In this document: in pieces, positions 33,501 through 41,836 of the stretch
How positions within the stretch are numbered: position 1 is the stretch's first letter
How the letters are laid out: each line of letters starts with the position of its first letter
Assembly: GCA_036561005.1 (NCBI GenBank)
Contig: DATBQE010000050.1
Coordinates: 1 to 64,000 of the forward strand
Length of the DNA: 64,000 bases
Source: PKWO01 sp036561005
Lineage (GTDB): Bacteria; Pseudomonadota; Gammaproteobacteria; Burkholderiales; Burkholderiaceae_D
Reading direction: 5' to 3'
Position numbers and translations under genes: made by a program
The notes under the pieces: generated by a model
Told to the model about the DNA's origin: nothing
The model's database searches: none
Seen by the model: the letters and a program-made list of their open reading frames with translations, nothing else

Positions 33501-34934
33501 TTAATAACGATAGTGCTCAGGCTTGTACGGGCCGCTTGTGGAGACGCCGATGTAGGCCGCTTGCTCCGCCGTCAACTCGGTCAGTTGGGCGTTGAGTTTC
33601 TTCAATTGCAGGCGCGCCACCTTCTCGTCCAGATGCTTGGGCAAGGTGTAGACGCCGACCGGGTACTTGGCCGTGTGCTGGAACAGCTCCATTTGCGCGA
33701 TGGTCTGATTGGCAAACGACGAGCTCATGACATATGACGGATGGCCGGTACCGCAACCGAGGTTGACCAGTCGGCCTTCGGCCAGCAGGATGATCCGGCG
33801 ACCGTCGGGGAAGATCACATGATCGACCTGCGGTTTGATGTTATCCCATTCGTATTGCTTGAGCGAAGCGACGTCGATTTCGTTGTCGAAGTGGCCGATG
33901 TTGCACACAATGGCCTGGTCCTTCATCTTGCGCATATGGTCGTGCGTGATGACGTGATAGTTGCCGGTGCAGGTGACGAAAATGTCGCCGTGCTCGACAG
34001 CGTAGTCCATGGTCACGACGCGATAGCCTTCCATGGCTGCTTGCAGCGCGCAGATCGGATCGATTTCGGTGACCCAAACCTGGGCCGACAGCGCGCGCAT
34101 GGCTTGCGCCGAGCCCTTGCCCACGTCGCCATAGCCGGCGATGACGGCGACCTTGCCGGCGATCATCACGTCGGTGGCGCGCTTGATGCCATCAACCAGC
34201 GATTCGCGGCAGCCATACAGATTGTCGAACTTCGACTTGGTCACGGAATCATTGACGTTGATGGCCGGGAAGGCCAACTTGCCTTCCTTGTGCATTTGAT
34301 AGAGGCGATGCACGCCGGTCGTGGTTTCTTCGGTCACACCCTTGATCTGGGCCAGACGCGTGGAATACCAGTGCGCATCGGTGGCCAGTTTCTTCTTGAT
34401 CGAATTGAACAGGCAGATTTCTTCTTCGGAACCCGGGTTGTTCAACACCGACGTATCCTTCTCGGCGCGTGTGCCCAGATGCAGCAGCAGCGTGGCGTCG
34501 CCGCCGTCGTCGAGGATCATATTCGAGTATTGCGGTCCTTCAGCAGTGGTTGGCCACTCAAAGATGCGATGCGTGTAATCCCAGTATTCGTCGAGCGTTT
34601 CGCCTTTGACGGCAAACACAGGCGTGCCGGCAGCAGCGATAGCCGCAGCCGCGTGATCCTGGGTCGAGTAGATGTTGCAAGACGCCCAACGGACCGTGGC
34701 GCCCAAGGCTTCCAGCGTTTGGATCAGTACAGCGGTCTGGATAGTCATGTGCAGCGATCCGGTGATGCGCGCACCTTTCAAAGGCTGTGCTGCAGCGAAT
34801 TCTTCGCGGATGGCCATCAGGCCCGGCATTTCAGTTTCTGCGATCTTGATTTCCTTGTGGCCCCAATCGGCCAGGCTCAAGTCGGCTACGTGGAAATCTT
34901 TTGGTGAGATAGTGTTCAAGACTGCGGCGTTCAT
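33501..34934 (-). CDS. ahcY: Adenosylhomocysteinase
   Basis: A 477-residue enzyme that hydrolyses SAH to adenosine and homocysteine with a tightly bound NAD. Signatures include SCNIYSTQDHAAAAI, the NAD-binding GKVAVIAGYGDVGKGSAQA and the C-terminal LQLKKLNAQLTELTAEQAAY ending in PEHYRY. The 477-residue length reflects the bacterial insert of about 40 residues (near LHLGTRAEKDTSVLNNPGSE). ATG 34934 has a strong AGGAGG site; a GTG sits one codon earlier. It heads the ahcY-yvlD-metF operon and is preceded by an SAH riboswitch. Confidence 0.98.
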   Translation of the reverse strand: MNAAVLNTISPKDFHVADLSLADWGHKEIKIAETEMPGLMAIREEFAAAQPLKGARITGSLHMTIQTAVLIQTLEALGATVRWASCNIYSTQDHAAAAIAAAGTPVFAVKGETLDEYWDYTHRIFEWPTTAEGPQYSNMILDDGGDATLLLHLGTRAEKDTSVLNNPGSEEEICLFNSIKKKLATDAHWYSTRLAQIKGVTEETTTGVHRLYQMHKEGKLAFPAINVNDSVTKSKFDNLYGCRESLVDGIKRATDVMIAGKVAVIAGYGDVGKGSAQAMRALSAQVWVTEIDPICALQAAMEGYRVVTMDYAVEHGDIFVTCTGNYHVITHDHMRKMKDQAIVCNIGHFDNEIDVASLKQYEWDNIKPQVDHVIFPDGRRIILLAEGRLVNLGCGTGHPSYVMSSSFANQTIAQMELFQHTAKYPVGVYTLPKHLDEKVARLQLKKLNAQLTELTAEQAAYIGVSTSGPYKPEHYRY

Positions 34935-34966
34935 CACGCCCTCCTTTCAATAAAGAAAAAAAGTAA

Positions 34967-35041
34967 CGTGAGCGCAGTTGCGGTGGAATATTGCATCCAA
35001 GCCTGGCACAGCGAATTGCCGTGGTGCAACGCTCCTTGGAT
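34967..35041 (-). ncRNA. SAH riboswitch in the ahcY leader
   Basis: The minus-strand leader contains the hallmark sequence blocks of the SAH riboswitch in order: CCAAGGAGCGTTGCA, then CCAGGCTTGG, then GCAACTGCGCTCAC. The first block can pair with the last (GAGCG with CGCTC and GTTGC with GCAAC), and CCAAG pairs with CTTGG to form the pseudoknot. It lies a few bases after a good promoter and about 35 bases before the ahcY start. The known riboswitch class turns on SAH recycling genes when SAH accumulates, so it should control ahcY, the small membrane protein gene and metF. Confidence 0.9.
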
Positions 35042-35047
35042 TCATTC

Positions 35048-35077
35048 ATTATACCTGAGACGGCAAGAATCATTCAA
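35048..35077 (-). promoter_or_regulatory. Sigma-70-type promoter of the ahcY operon
   Basis: On the minus strand TTGAAT (complement of 35072-35077) and a perfect TATAAT (complement of 35048-35053) are 18 bases apart. Transcription would begin near 35041, at the 5' edge of the SAH riboswitch. Confidence 0.8.
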
Positions 35078-35274
35078 GCAGGGGCGTGGCCGGATTCCTG
35101 TGGGACCCGACCGTCCAATGGTATTGAATTCGTTGAAATCTGTTGCCTTAATGCATAATGCATCAATGGGGGGTTCTGAGATAATCTGCGAGAGTACGCT
35201 TCGACGCCGCCCGGAGCAGGTGCCGATTGATCGCGCGTTACGGCAACCCAGGCAATACATAATGTGAAAGATCC

Positions 35275-36018
35275 ATGGAGCAAACGCCAGTCCACGAACA
35301 ACATAACGACGATCTGCTGACCTTGATTCCAACCGAGGTGAAGACGCTCGTGGAGATCGGTTGCAGTTCCGGCGCCCTGGCAAGGGAATACAAGAAAATC
35401 AATCGCCATTGCCATTACATCGGCGTCGATATCGTCCCGGAATACGTCAAATTGGCAAAGCGGTTTTGTGACTCAGCCATTGTGCTCGATATCGAAACGG
35501 CAGACACCGAGTTTTTGCGCGAGAAACTTTCATCGGAATGCTGGATATTCGCCGATTCACTGGAACACCTGAGGGATCCCTGGGCTTTATTGAGCAAAAT
35601 CCGCAAGATCATCCCCGCCAACGGCTGCATTGTCGCGTGCATACCCAACGCCCAGCACTGGAGCGTACAGGCACGGCTCTCTATTGGCGATTTCCGCTAT
35701 CAGGATATGGGCTTGCTCGACAAGACACACTTGCGATGGTTTACCCGAGCGACAATTGTCGAAATGTTTGAAAACGCCGGCTTCCAGATCGTAGCAGGCA
35801 AACCGAGGATCCTCGACGAGCCGGACCGGGAAAAATTTCTGCCGCTGATTCACGCCATGGCGTCCAGCCTCGGCGTCGATGCCGATCTCGCAGTTAGCGA
35901 CGCCATACCTTTTCAGCATGTCGTCAAGGCTGTGCCGGTCGGCGCCTGTGCGGCAGTTGAAAAAAAAGAAGGCGTTTTTTCCTCGTTGAGCGCAATGTTG
36001 CGCGGGGCCAAGCGCTGA
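35275..36018 (+). CDS. Class I SAM-dependent methyltransferase
   Basis: A 247-residue protein with a methyltransferase fold: motif I is TLVEIGCSSGALAREY, motif II is HYIGVDIVPEYVKLAKR, and WIFADSLEHLRDPW plus IPANGCIVACIPNAQHWS follow. The segment DKTHLRWFTRATIVEMFENA is typical of methyltransferases found with glycosyltransferase or O-antigen genes. No sugar gene is adjacent, so the substrate is unknown. The C-terminal 40 residues (AVEKKEGVFSSLSAMLRGA) lie outside the domain. It is flanked by SAH and SAM metabolism genes, which may be chance. Confidence 0.8.
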   Translation: MEQTPVHEQHNDDLLTLIPTEVKTLVEIGCSSGALAREYKKINRHCHYIGVDIVPEYVKLAKRFCDSAIVLDIETADTEFLREKLSSECWIFADSLEHLRDPWALLSKIRKIIPANGCIVACIPNAQHWSVQARLSIGDFRYQDMGLLDKTHLRWFTRATIVEMFENAGFQIVAGKPRILDEPDREKFLPLIHAMASSLGVDADLAVSDAIPFQHVVKAVPVGACAAVEKKEGVFSSLSAMLRGAKR

Positions 36019-36061
36019 TTGTTTCGCTTCTGCCGAGGAAACTGGCCGAACGCAGGAAGTA

Positions 36062-37048
36062 CTACCGTACGGTTGGCGCAGCCTGTTTCATTTGCGCCGT
36101 GGTCTCACTGCGCTCGCTCACGTTGTGCTGTATCCAGGTGAGCATATCGACCCAGATGCGCTTGACCTCGGCCGGCGGCGGCATGGACTGTGCATTCGGC
36201 AGTTCGATGGTAATGACCGGCACGTTCTTGTGCACGCCGCTGTAGTTGCCGAGCGAACCGGGATATACGCCGACCGGATTGAAGACGAGGCGGCCGAATT
36301 GCCGCGGTGTGGGCGCCGGACCGTCAAAATCGAGCACGCCGAACGGCGCGTGCACGGAGATGATGACCTGCGGCTGGAAGCGCTCCATTTCCTCATTGAT
36401 CCAGCGGCTCTCCGGTTCGGATAGAGGCGCTTTGCCGGGAAAGCGGCGCGGATCCCTGCCGGTCGAGCGTGCCCAATAGCGCGGCGCATCCTGCGACCAA
36501 CCGGGCGTGGGAAAATTTCGATTGAGATCGACGCCGTGCGCATTGACCCGTTGCGGTTTGGGTGCAAGCATGCCGTCGGGATTGGCTGCAGGCACGACAG
36601 TCCAGGAAAAATTCTGCGCCGGTGCCGTGTGCATCCATTGCATCCACTGAAACACGATGGCTGAAGCAGTCAGTTCGTCGCCATGTATGCCGCCCAACAA
36701 CAAAATACGTACAACCGGCGCGCCTCCCGCCTTGGCCGCAGCGAAACGGCGCACCATGATCGGTTGCCCACGAGACGACACGCCGCCACTGGCGACCAGC
36801 CCGCTCTTTTTGCAATCCTCGCCGCTTACGCCCGGCAGGCGCCGGCCAATTTGCGCGCACCAGTTGCCGGACGCGCTGCCTGGAGCGTTGACAAGCGCAA
36901 CCGCAGAAGGCTTGCCGGGCGAGCCGGATGTCGGCTCGCCATGGATTTCAGCCGCTGCGGCCAAAGCAATCGACGCGACGACGGCAACCAGACTCGATGC
37001 AGTTACTGCAGCGCCTCGCAGCCAACCCGCCATCGATGCCGTCAACAC
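36062..37048 (-). CDS. M14-family zinc carboxypeptidase/amidase-like protein
   Basis: A 328-residue exported protein with an N-terminal hydrophobic segment (about 10-33). The M14 zinc site is visible: HxxE in LLGGIHGDELTAS and a later His in VIISVHAPFGVLDFDG. The substrate-binding motif is NAHGVDLNRNFPT. This resembles MpaA-like murein peptide amidases and other DUF2817/M14 peptidases, which trim peptidoglycan-derived peptides. The exported location fits a cell-wall role. It ends converging with the methyltransferase gene, and metK lies just beyond its 5' side. Confidence 0.82.
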   Translation of the reverse strand: MLTASMAGWLRGAAVTASSLVAVVASIALAAAAEIHGEPTSGSPGKPSAVALVNAPGSASGNWCAQIGRRLPGVSGEDCKKSGLVASGGVSSRGQPIMVRRFAAAKAGGAPVVRILLLGGIHGDELTASAIVFQWMQWMHTAPAQNFSWTVVPAANPDGMLAPKPQRVNAHGVDLNRNFPTPGWSQDAPRYWARSTGRDPRRFPGKAPLSEPESRWINEEMERFQPQVIISVHAPFGVLDFDGPAPTPRQFGRLVFNPVGVYPGSLGNYSGVHKNVPVITIELPNAQSMPPPAEVKRIWVDMLTWIQHNVSERSETTAQMKQAAPTVR

Positions 37049-37069
37049 ACTTTTCCTATCCCCAGACGA

Positions 37070-38233
37070 TCAAAGTCCCGCATCGGCACGCAGGATTGCG
37101 GCCTTGTCGGTGCGCTCCCAGCTGAACTCCGGTTCGTCGCGGCCAAAGTGGCCATAGGCCGCAGATTTGCGATAAATCGGGCGCAGCAGGTCGAGCATTT
37201 GCACAATGCCCTTCGGGCGCAGGTCAAAGTGCCGTGCTACCAGCTCGGCGATCTTCTCGTCCGAAATCACGCCGGTGCCTTCAGTATAGATCGTGATATT
37301 GATCGGCTTGGCCACGCCGATGGCGTAACTGACCTGAATCTGGCACTGACGGGCCAGGCCGGCGGCGACGATATTCTTGGCCACATAGCGTGCGGCATAT
37401 GCGGCCGAACGGTCAACCTTGGTAGGGTCCTTGCCTGAAAATGCACCGCCGCCATGAGGGCAGGCACCGCCGTAAGTATCGACGATGATCTTGCGCCCGG
37501 TCAGACCGCAATCGCCTTGTGGGCCGCCGATGACGAAGCGACCGGTCGGGTTGACCAGATAGCGTGTATTTTTCAGCCATTCCTGCGGCACGGCGGGCCG
37601 GATGATCATCTCGATCGCGGCTTCTTCGATATCCTTGTGCGTCATTTCGGGCGCATGTTGGGTCGACAGTACGATGGTGTCAATTGCGACCGGTTTCCCA
37701 TCGACGTATTTCAGCGTGACCTGCGATTTGGCATCCGGACGCAGCCATGGCAGGCGGCCGTCCTTGCGCAATTGCGATTGACGCTCGACGATACGGTGCG
37801 CGTAGTAAATTGCGGCCGGCATCAGTTCTGGCGTTTCATCGCAGGCGTAGCCGAACATCAAGCCCTGGTCGCCGGCACCCTGGTCAAGGTCGAGTCCCTT
37901 GCCTTCGTCCACGCCCTGAGCAATGTCGGGCGATTGTTTGTCGTAGCCGACCAGAACGGCGCAGCTTTTGTAATCGATGCCGAAATCGGCATTGTCATAG
38001 CCGATGCGCTTGATGGTGTCACGGGCCACGTGAATGTAATCGACGTTGGCCGTGGTGGTGATTTCACCTGCCAACACCACCAGCCCGGTATTACACAAGG
38101 TCTCGGCGGCAACGCGCGCTGTCGGGTCTTGTGTCAGGATGGCGTCAAGGATGGCGTCGGAAATTTGATCCGCCACCTTGTCGGGATGGCCTTCGGAAAC
38201 GGATTCGGATGTAAAGAGGTATTCGTGCGTCAT
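37070..38233 (-). CDS. metK: S-adenosylmethionine synthetase
   Basis: A 387-residue MetK that makes SAM from methionine and ATP. It begins MTHEYLFTSESVSEGHPDKV and contains the ATP-binding GAGDQGLMFGYA motif and the P-loop-like GGGAFSGKDPTKVDRSAAY. ATG 38233 has a GGAG site; in-frame codons upstream are part of the leader. Together with ahcY and metF in this window it completes most of the SAM cycle. A leader of about 65 bases with a stable hairpin precedes it. Confidence 0.98.
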   Translation of the reverse strand: MTHEYLFTSESVSEGHPDKVADQISDAILDAILTQDPTARVAAETLCNTGLVVLAGEITTTANVDYIHVARDTIKRIGYDNADFGIDYKSCAVLVGYDKQSPDIAQGVDEGKGLDLDQGAGDQGLMFGYACDETPELMPAAIYYAHRIVERQSQLRKDGRLPWLRPDAKSQVTLKYVDGKPVAIDTIVLSTQHAPEMTHKDIEEAAIEMIIRPAVPQEWLKNTRYLVNPTGRFVIGGPQGDCGLTGRKIIVDTYGGACPHGGGAFSGKDPTKVDRSAAYAARYVAKNIVAAGLARQCQIQVSYAIGVAKPINITIYTEGTGVISDEKIAELVARHFDLRPKGIVQMLDLLRPIYRKSAAYGHFGRDEPEFSWERTDKAAILRADAGL

Positions 38234-38332
38234 TGCAAGCTCCAAAAAGTTGATTGACCATGTCGCGGCCAATCTTCCGAGCCTGCGACGCTTTAGCGAA
38301 ATTTATAGGCCGCCTCGCAAGTTGTCTGTTAA
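38234..38332 (-). promoter_or_regulatory. metK promoter and structured leader
   Basis: On the minus strand TTAACA (complement of 38327-38332) and TATAAA (complement of 38302-38307) are 19 bases apart. The transcribed leader contains a hairpin with a GTCGC/GCGAC stem (38285-38289 with 38262-38266) extended by GGC/GCC inside. It does not match a SAM riboswitch class I can recognise from sequence; it may still be regulatory. Confidence 0.4.
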
Positions 38333-38419
38333 CTCGGCGGAAAGACCGTGGTATTTTACGCCACTTGATTTATTTCGGCAAAATCCGTGAAATTGGTTTT
38401 GGGAAACCTCGCCGAATGC

Positions 38420-39289
38420 ATGCCATACCCTATATTGATGTTACTTCGACTATTTCAACTGCTTTCTGCATTCCCACTGCGTTTTTTGCATGTACTGGGT
38501 AGCGTACTGGGGCGCATTGTGTATTTTGCCTCCCCCGCATACCGAAAAAGGTTGCGGGAAAACATCACGCGTGCAGGCTACGGCGCACGGCTAAGCGAGG
38601 CCATCAACGAGTCCGGAAAGAGCATATTGGAGTTGCCCTTTGTATGGTGCGCCAAACCGGAACGCGTCATGGCAATGGCGAGAATAGACAACTGGGAAGT
38701 CGCACAACAGGCATTGGACAGCGGTCGTGGTGTGATTTTCCTGACGCCGCACCTCGGCTGTTTTGAAATCATCGCGCAGGCGATTGCCCAGCATACACCG
38801 CTGACTGCCTTGTATCGCCCGCCTCGCAAGGAAGTGCTGCGACCGTTAATAGAAGGCGCACGCGCCCGGCATAACCTGATCCTCGCGCCCGCCAACCTGG
38901 CGGGTGTGCGCACCCTGCTGAAAACCCTCAAGAAAGGTGCTGCTATCGGCCTGTTGCCTGATCAGGTCCCGCAAAAGGGAGAAGGCGTATGGGCCGAGTT
39001 CTTCGGCAAGCCCGCCTACACCATGACTTTGCCGGGCAAGATGCAGAAAATGACCGGAGCCGCAGTCCTGTTGTCCTATGCCGAACGTCTTCCGGCGGGC
39101 GCCGGCTTCGTGATTCGCTTTGTGCGCTTCGAGCACGAATTGAACGGCACGCCGGAACAGCAGGCCGGTGCGATCAATGCATCAATGGAACAATTGATTG
39201 CGGCTTGCCCGGCACAATATTTCTGGAGTTATAACCGCTATAAATCGCCGCCGGGCGCCGACCAGCAAACGAACATGGGGAACAAATGA
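38420..39289 (+). CDS. Lipid A biosynthesis acyltransferase family protein (copy 1)
   Basis: A protein of about 289 residues of the LpxL/HtrB lysophospholipid acyltransferase family. It has an N-terminal membrane segment and the acyltransferase motif GRGVIFLTPHLGCFEIIAQA (HxxxxE-type site). Further motifs are LYRPPRKEVLRPLI, AAIGLLPDQVPQKGEGVWAEFFG and the C-terminal CPAQYFWSYNRYK. Such enzymes add secondary acyl chains to lipid A at the inner membrane. The start is uncertain: GTG 38387, ATG 38420 and ATG 38438 are all possible and none has a strong ribosome-binding site. It overlaps copy 2 by four bases. Confidence 0.88.
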   Translation: MPYPILMLLRLFQLLSAFPLRFLHVLGSVLGRIVYFASPAYRKRLRENITRAGYGARLSEAINESGKSILELPFVWCAKPERVMAMARIDNWEVAQQALDSGRGVIFLTPHLGCFEIIAQAIAQHTPLTALYRPPRKEVLRPLIEGARARHNLILAPANLAGVRTLLKTLKKGAAIGLLPDQVPQKGEGVWAEFFGKPAYTMTLPGKMQKMTGAAVLLSYAERLPAGAGFVIRFVRFEHELNGTPEQQAGAINASMEQLIAACPAQYFWSYNRYKSPPGADQQTNMGNK

Positions 39290-40170
39290 GGTTGCTACTC
39301 GGCGTAATGTGGCTGCTGCATTGGCTACCCCTACCCATATTAGGACGGCTTGGCGAGGCAATCGGCGCGCTATTGTTCCTTGCGATGCGCTCGCGCCGCA
39401 ACATCACGTTGGTCAATCTAAGCCTGTGCATGCCGGAGCTCGACGAGGCACAAAGGCGCACGCTCGCGCGCCGCCATTTTCAGGCCTACGCACGCAGCAT
39501 CCTGGAGCGCGGCTTGCTTTGGTGGGGTTCGCACGAGCGCCTGTCGCGCCTGATCGAAATCGAAGCTGAAATGCCGCTCGGCGTGTTGACCGACGGCCCG
39601 ACCATCATGCTGTGCCCGCATTTCGTCTGCCTCGACGTGGCCGGCGTGGCTATCGTATTGAAGCTGAAAGTCCCGTCATGCTCGATGTACACGCGCCAGC
39701 AAAACAAGGTGTTCGATGAAGCCTTGTACAATGGGCGCAGCCGGTTTTTGCAGGTCAAGCTATTCTCGCGCGCCGACGGCATCAAGCCGGTAATCCGTGC
39801 CATGCGAGAAGGATTGCCGTTTTTTATGCTGCCGGATATGGATTTCGGTGCCAAAGATGCGGAATTTGTTCCTTTCTTCGGCATTTCCGCGGCCACATTG
39901 ACGGCACCCGCCCGTCTGGCGGCGGCTACCGGCGCCAAGGTGATTGCCGTCATTGCGACCTATAAACCGGACTACCAGGGATGGACTGTCAAATTCTACA
40001 GGCCATGGCCGGATTATCCGGGCAAGGATGTGATTGCCGCTACGCGCTACATGAATGCCTTCATTGAAGATCGCGTGCGCGAAGCACCGGCCGAATACTT
40101 CTGGACCCATAAACGCTTCAAGACAAGGCCGCAGGGCGAAGCGGGATTTTACGGCACCAGGAAGCCATGA
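39286..40170 (+). CDS. Lipid A biosynthesis acyltransferase family protein (copy 2)
   Basis: A 294-residue LpxL/HtrB-family protein, starting in an ATGA overlap with copy 1. The acyltransferase site is GPTIMLCPHFVCLDVAGVAI, in which Asp replaces the usual Glu of the HxxxxE/D box. Other family motifs are GLPFFMLPDMDFGAKDAEFVPFFG and the C-terminal APAEYFWTHKRFKTRP. Two different acyltransferases in one operon suggest that the two secondary acyl chains of lipid A are added by sister enzymes. dapF follows 72 bases downstream. Confidence 0.9.
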   Translation: MRLLLGVMWLLHWLPLPILGRLGEAIGALLFLAMRSRRNITLVNLSLCMPELDEAQRRTLARRHFQAYARSILERGLLWWGSHERLSRLIEIEAEMPLGVLTDGPTIMLCPHFVCLDVAGVAIVLKLKVPSCSMYTRQQNKVFDEALYNGRSRFLQVKLFSRADGIKPVIRAMREGLPFFMLPDMDFGAKDAEFVPFFGISAATLTAPARLAAATGAKVIAVIATYKPDYQGWTVKFYRPWPDYPGKDVIAATRYMNAFIEDRVREAPAEYFWTHKRFKTRPQGEAGFYGTRKP

Positions 40171-40242
40171 CGGCAAAGCAAAGTGGGGCACGAGTGTCTG
40201 CCAAGGCTGACAGCGCACAAGTGCAACGGCTATAATCGTCCG

Positions 40243-41097
40243 ATGAGGCTCAAATTCACCAAAATGCATGGCGCAGGCAATGACTTTGTCGTCATAGACG
40301 GCATCAGCCAGCATATCGATTTTTCGCCGGCGCAATGGCAATTGCTCGGCGACCGCCGCATGGGTGTCGGCGCGGACCAGATGCTATTGATCGAAAAGAC
40401 GAAGACGCCGGGCGTCGATTTCCGCTATCGCATCTTCAACGCCGATGGCGGCGAAGTCGAGCAGTGCGGCAACGGATCGCGCGCTTTCGTGAAATTCGTC
40501 ACTGAAAAGGGCCTGACCGACAAGCGTGCCATCCGCGTTGAAACCATGTCGGGCATCATCGAACCGCAACTGGAAAGCGACGGCAGAATCAGCGTCAACA
40601 TGGGTGCACCGATACTTGCGCCTGCCGATGTGCCGTTCGACAGCAACGGCCTTGAGGCGAAAAGTGCCGGGCGGGACACGCTTTGGCCGCTAGGCGTTGA
40701 CGGCAAGACCGTTTGGATTTCAGTGGTATCGATGGGTAATCCCCATGCCGTGCAGCAGGTCGACGACGTCGACACGGCGCCGGTTGGCACAAGCGGGCCG
40801 CTCATCGAAAATCACGGCCGGTTTCCGCGCCGCGTCAACGCCGGCTTCATGCAGGTGCTTGACCGGCAAAACATCAAATTGCGGGTTTTCGAACGTGGTG
40901 TCGGTGAAACGCTGGCTTGTGGAACGGGTGCCTGTGCAGCCGTTGTAGCCGGTATACGGCGCGGCCTGCTCGACTCACCTGTCACCGTTTCCATGCGTGG
41001 CGGCGAACTGAGCATCGCGTGGCAGGGCGAGGGTCAGCCGGTCATACTGACCGGCCCCGCAGTCAATGTGTTCGAAGGTGAAATAGAAATTGCCTGA
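40243..41097 (+). CDS. dapF: Diaminopimelate epimerase
   Basis: A 284-residue cofactor-independent epimerase converting LL- to meso-diaminopimelate for lysine and peptidoglycan. The two catalytic cysteines are visible in NADGGEVEQCGNGSRAF and ETLACGTGACAAVV. The N-terminus MRLKFTKMHGAGNDFVVID is typical and fixes ATG 40243. It heads the conserved dapF-DUF484-xerC cluster found also in gammaproteobacteria. A GC-rich hairpin (GGCCTGC 41113-41119, GCAGGCC 41128-41134) followed by a T-rich stretch lies after its stop and may be an attenuator. Confidence 0.97.
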   Translation: MRLKFTKMHGAGNDFVVIDGISQHIDFSPAQWQLLGDRRMGVGADQMLLIEKTKTPGVDFRYRIFNADGGEVEQCGNGSRAFVKFVTEKGLTDKRAIRVETMSGIIEPQLESDGRISVNMGAPILAPADVPFDSNGLEAKSAGRDTLWPLGVDGKTVWISVVSMGNPHAVQQVDDVDTAPVGTSGPLIENHGRFPRRVNAGFMQVLDRQNIKLRVFERGVGETLACGTGACAAVVAGIRRGLLDSPVTVSMRGGELSIAWQGEGQPVILTGPAVNVFEGEIEIA

Positions 41098-41170
41098 TTG
41101 CTGCGGCAAGGCGGCCTGCGCGCGGCAGCAGGCCTGTTCGTGTTAATTTTTCTTGTTGATGATCGATTCT

Positions 41171-41827
41171 ATGGACTCTAATTCCGTCGCCCAATATTTG
41201 TCCGAGCATGCCCATTTCTTCGAAGAGCATGCCGAATTGCTGGCGCGTATCAAACTGACAAGCCCGCTTGCTGGACGCACTGTGTCGCTTCAGGAGCGGC
41301 AGATGGAAGTCTTGCGCGAAAAAATCAAGGCGCTGGAAATGCGCATGTCCGATCTGATTCGAGTGGCGCAGGAAAACGACGCCATCACCGGCAAGTTCCA
41401 GTCTTGGGCGCGCTCTCTGCTGCTGGCGCGCAACGACGTTGACCTGCCCTATGTGCTGATCAATGGTCTGCAAACGATCTTTTCGGTACCGCATGCGACG
41501 CTGCGCATATGGGGGGTGGCAGAAGAATTCGCCCACACCTGGTTTGCCGCCCCCGTGTCGGTCGACGCACGCATTTTCGCCAATGGCTTGACGACACCCT
41601 TTTGCGGCAAGAACGACGATTTCGAAGCCGCGACCTGGCTGGAAGAAGCACCCGAAATCAAGTCACTGGCTTTGCTCCCCTTGCGCCAAGGTGAGGCACC
41701 GGAAGCGTTCGGCTTGCTGGTGCTGGGCTCGCCCGACGTCAGCCGCTTCAGCGACGATATGGCGACCGACTTCCTGGCGAAGATAGGTGAGACAGCCAGC
41801 GCGGCGATGACCTGCCTGCTCGATTAG
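41171..41827 (+). CDS. DUF484 family protein
   Basis: A 218-residue protein with the DUF484 N-terminal signature SVAQYLSEHAHFFEEHAELL and a helical coiled segment (VSLQERQMEVLREKIKALEM). A GAF-like C-terminal domain follows, with SLALLPLRQGEAPEAFGLLVLGS. Its function is unknown, but it is almost always encoded between dapF and xerC. Starts at ATG 41159 or TTG 41153 are also in frame. xerC begins nine bases after its stop. Confidence 0.88.
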   Translation: MDSNSVAQYLSEHAHFFEEHAELLARIKLTSPLAGRTVSLQERQMEVLREKIKALEMRMSDLIRVAQENDAITGKFQSWARSLLLARNDVDLPYVLINGLQTIFSVPHATLRIWGVAEEFAHTWFAAPVSVDARIFANGLTTPFCGKNDDFEAATWLEEAPEIKSLALLPLRQGEAPEAFGLLVLGSPDVSRFSDDMATDFLAKIGETASAAMTCLLD

Positions 41828-41836
41828 GAATCTTTT

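Larger units (their letters stand above)
34935..35274. other. Intergenic region between divergent ahcY and a methyltransferase gene
   Basis: The ahcY side holds the riboswitch and promoter described separately. On the plus-strand side TTGAAA (35133-35138) and TAATGC (about 35156) are 17 bases apart and may serve the methyltransferase gene at 35275, within a stretch containing two ATGCAT palindromes. Nothing else is recognisable. Confidence 0.4.
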
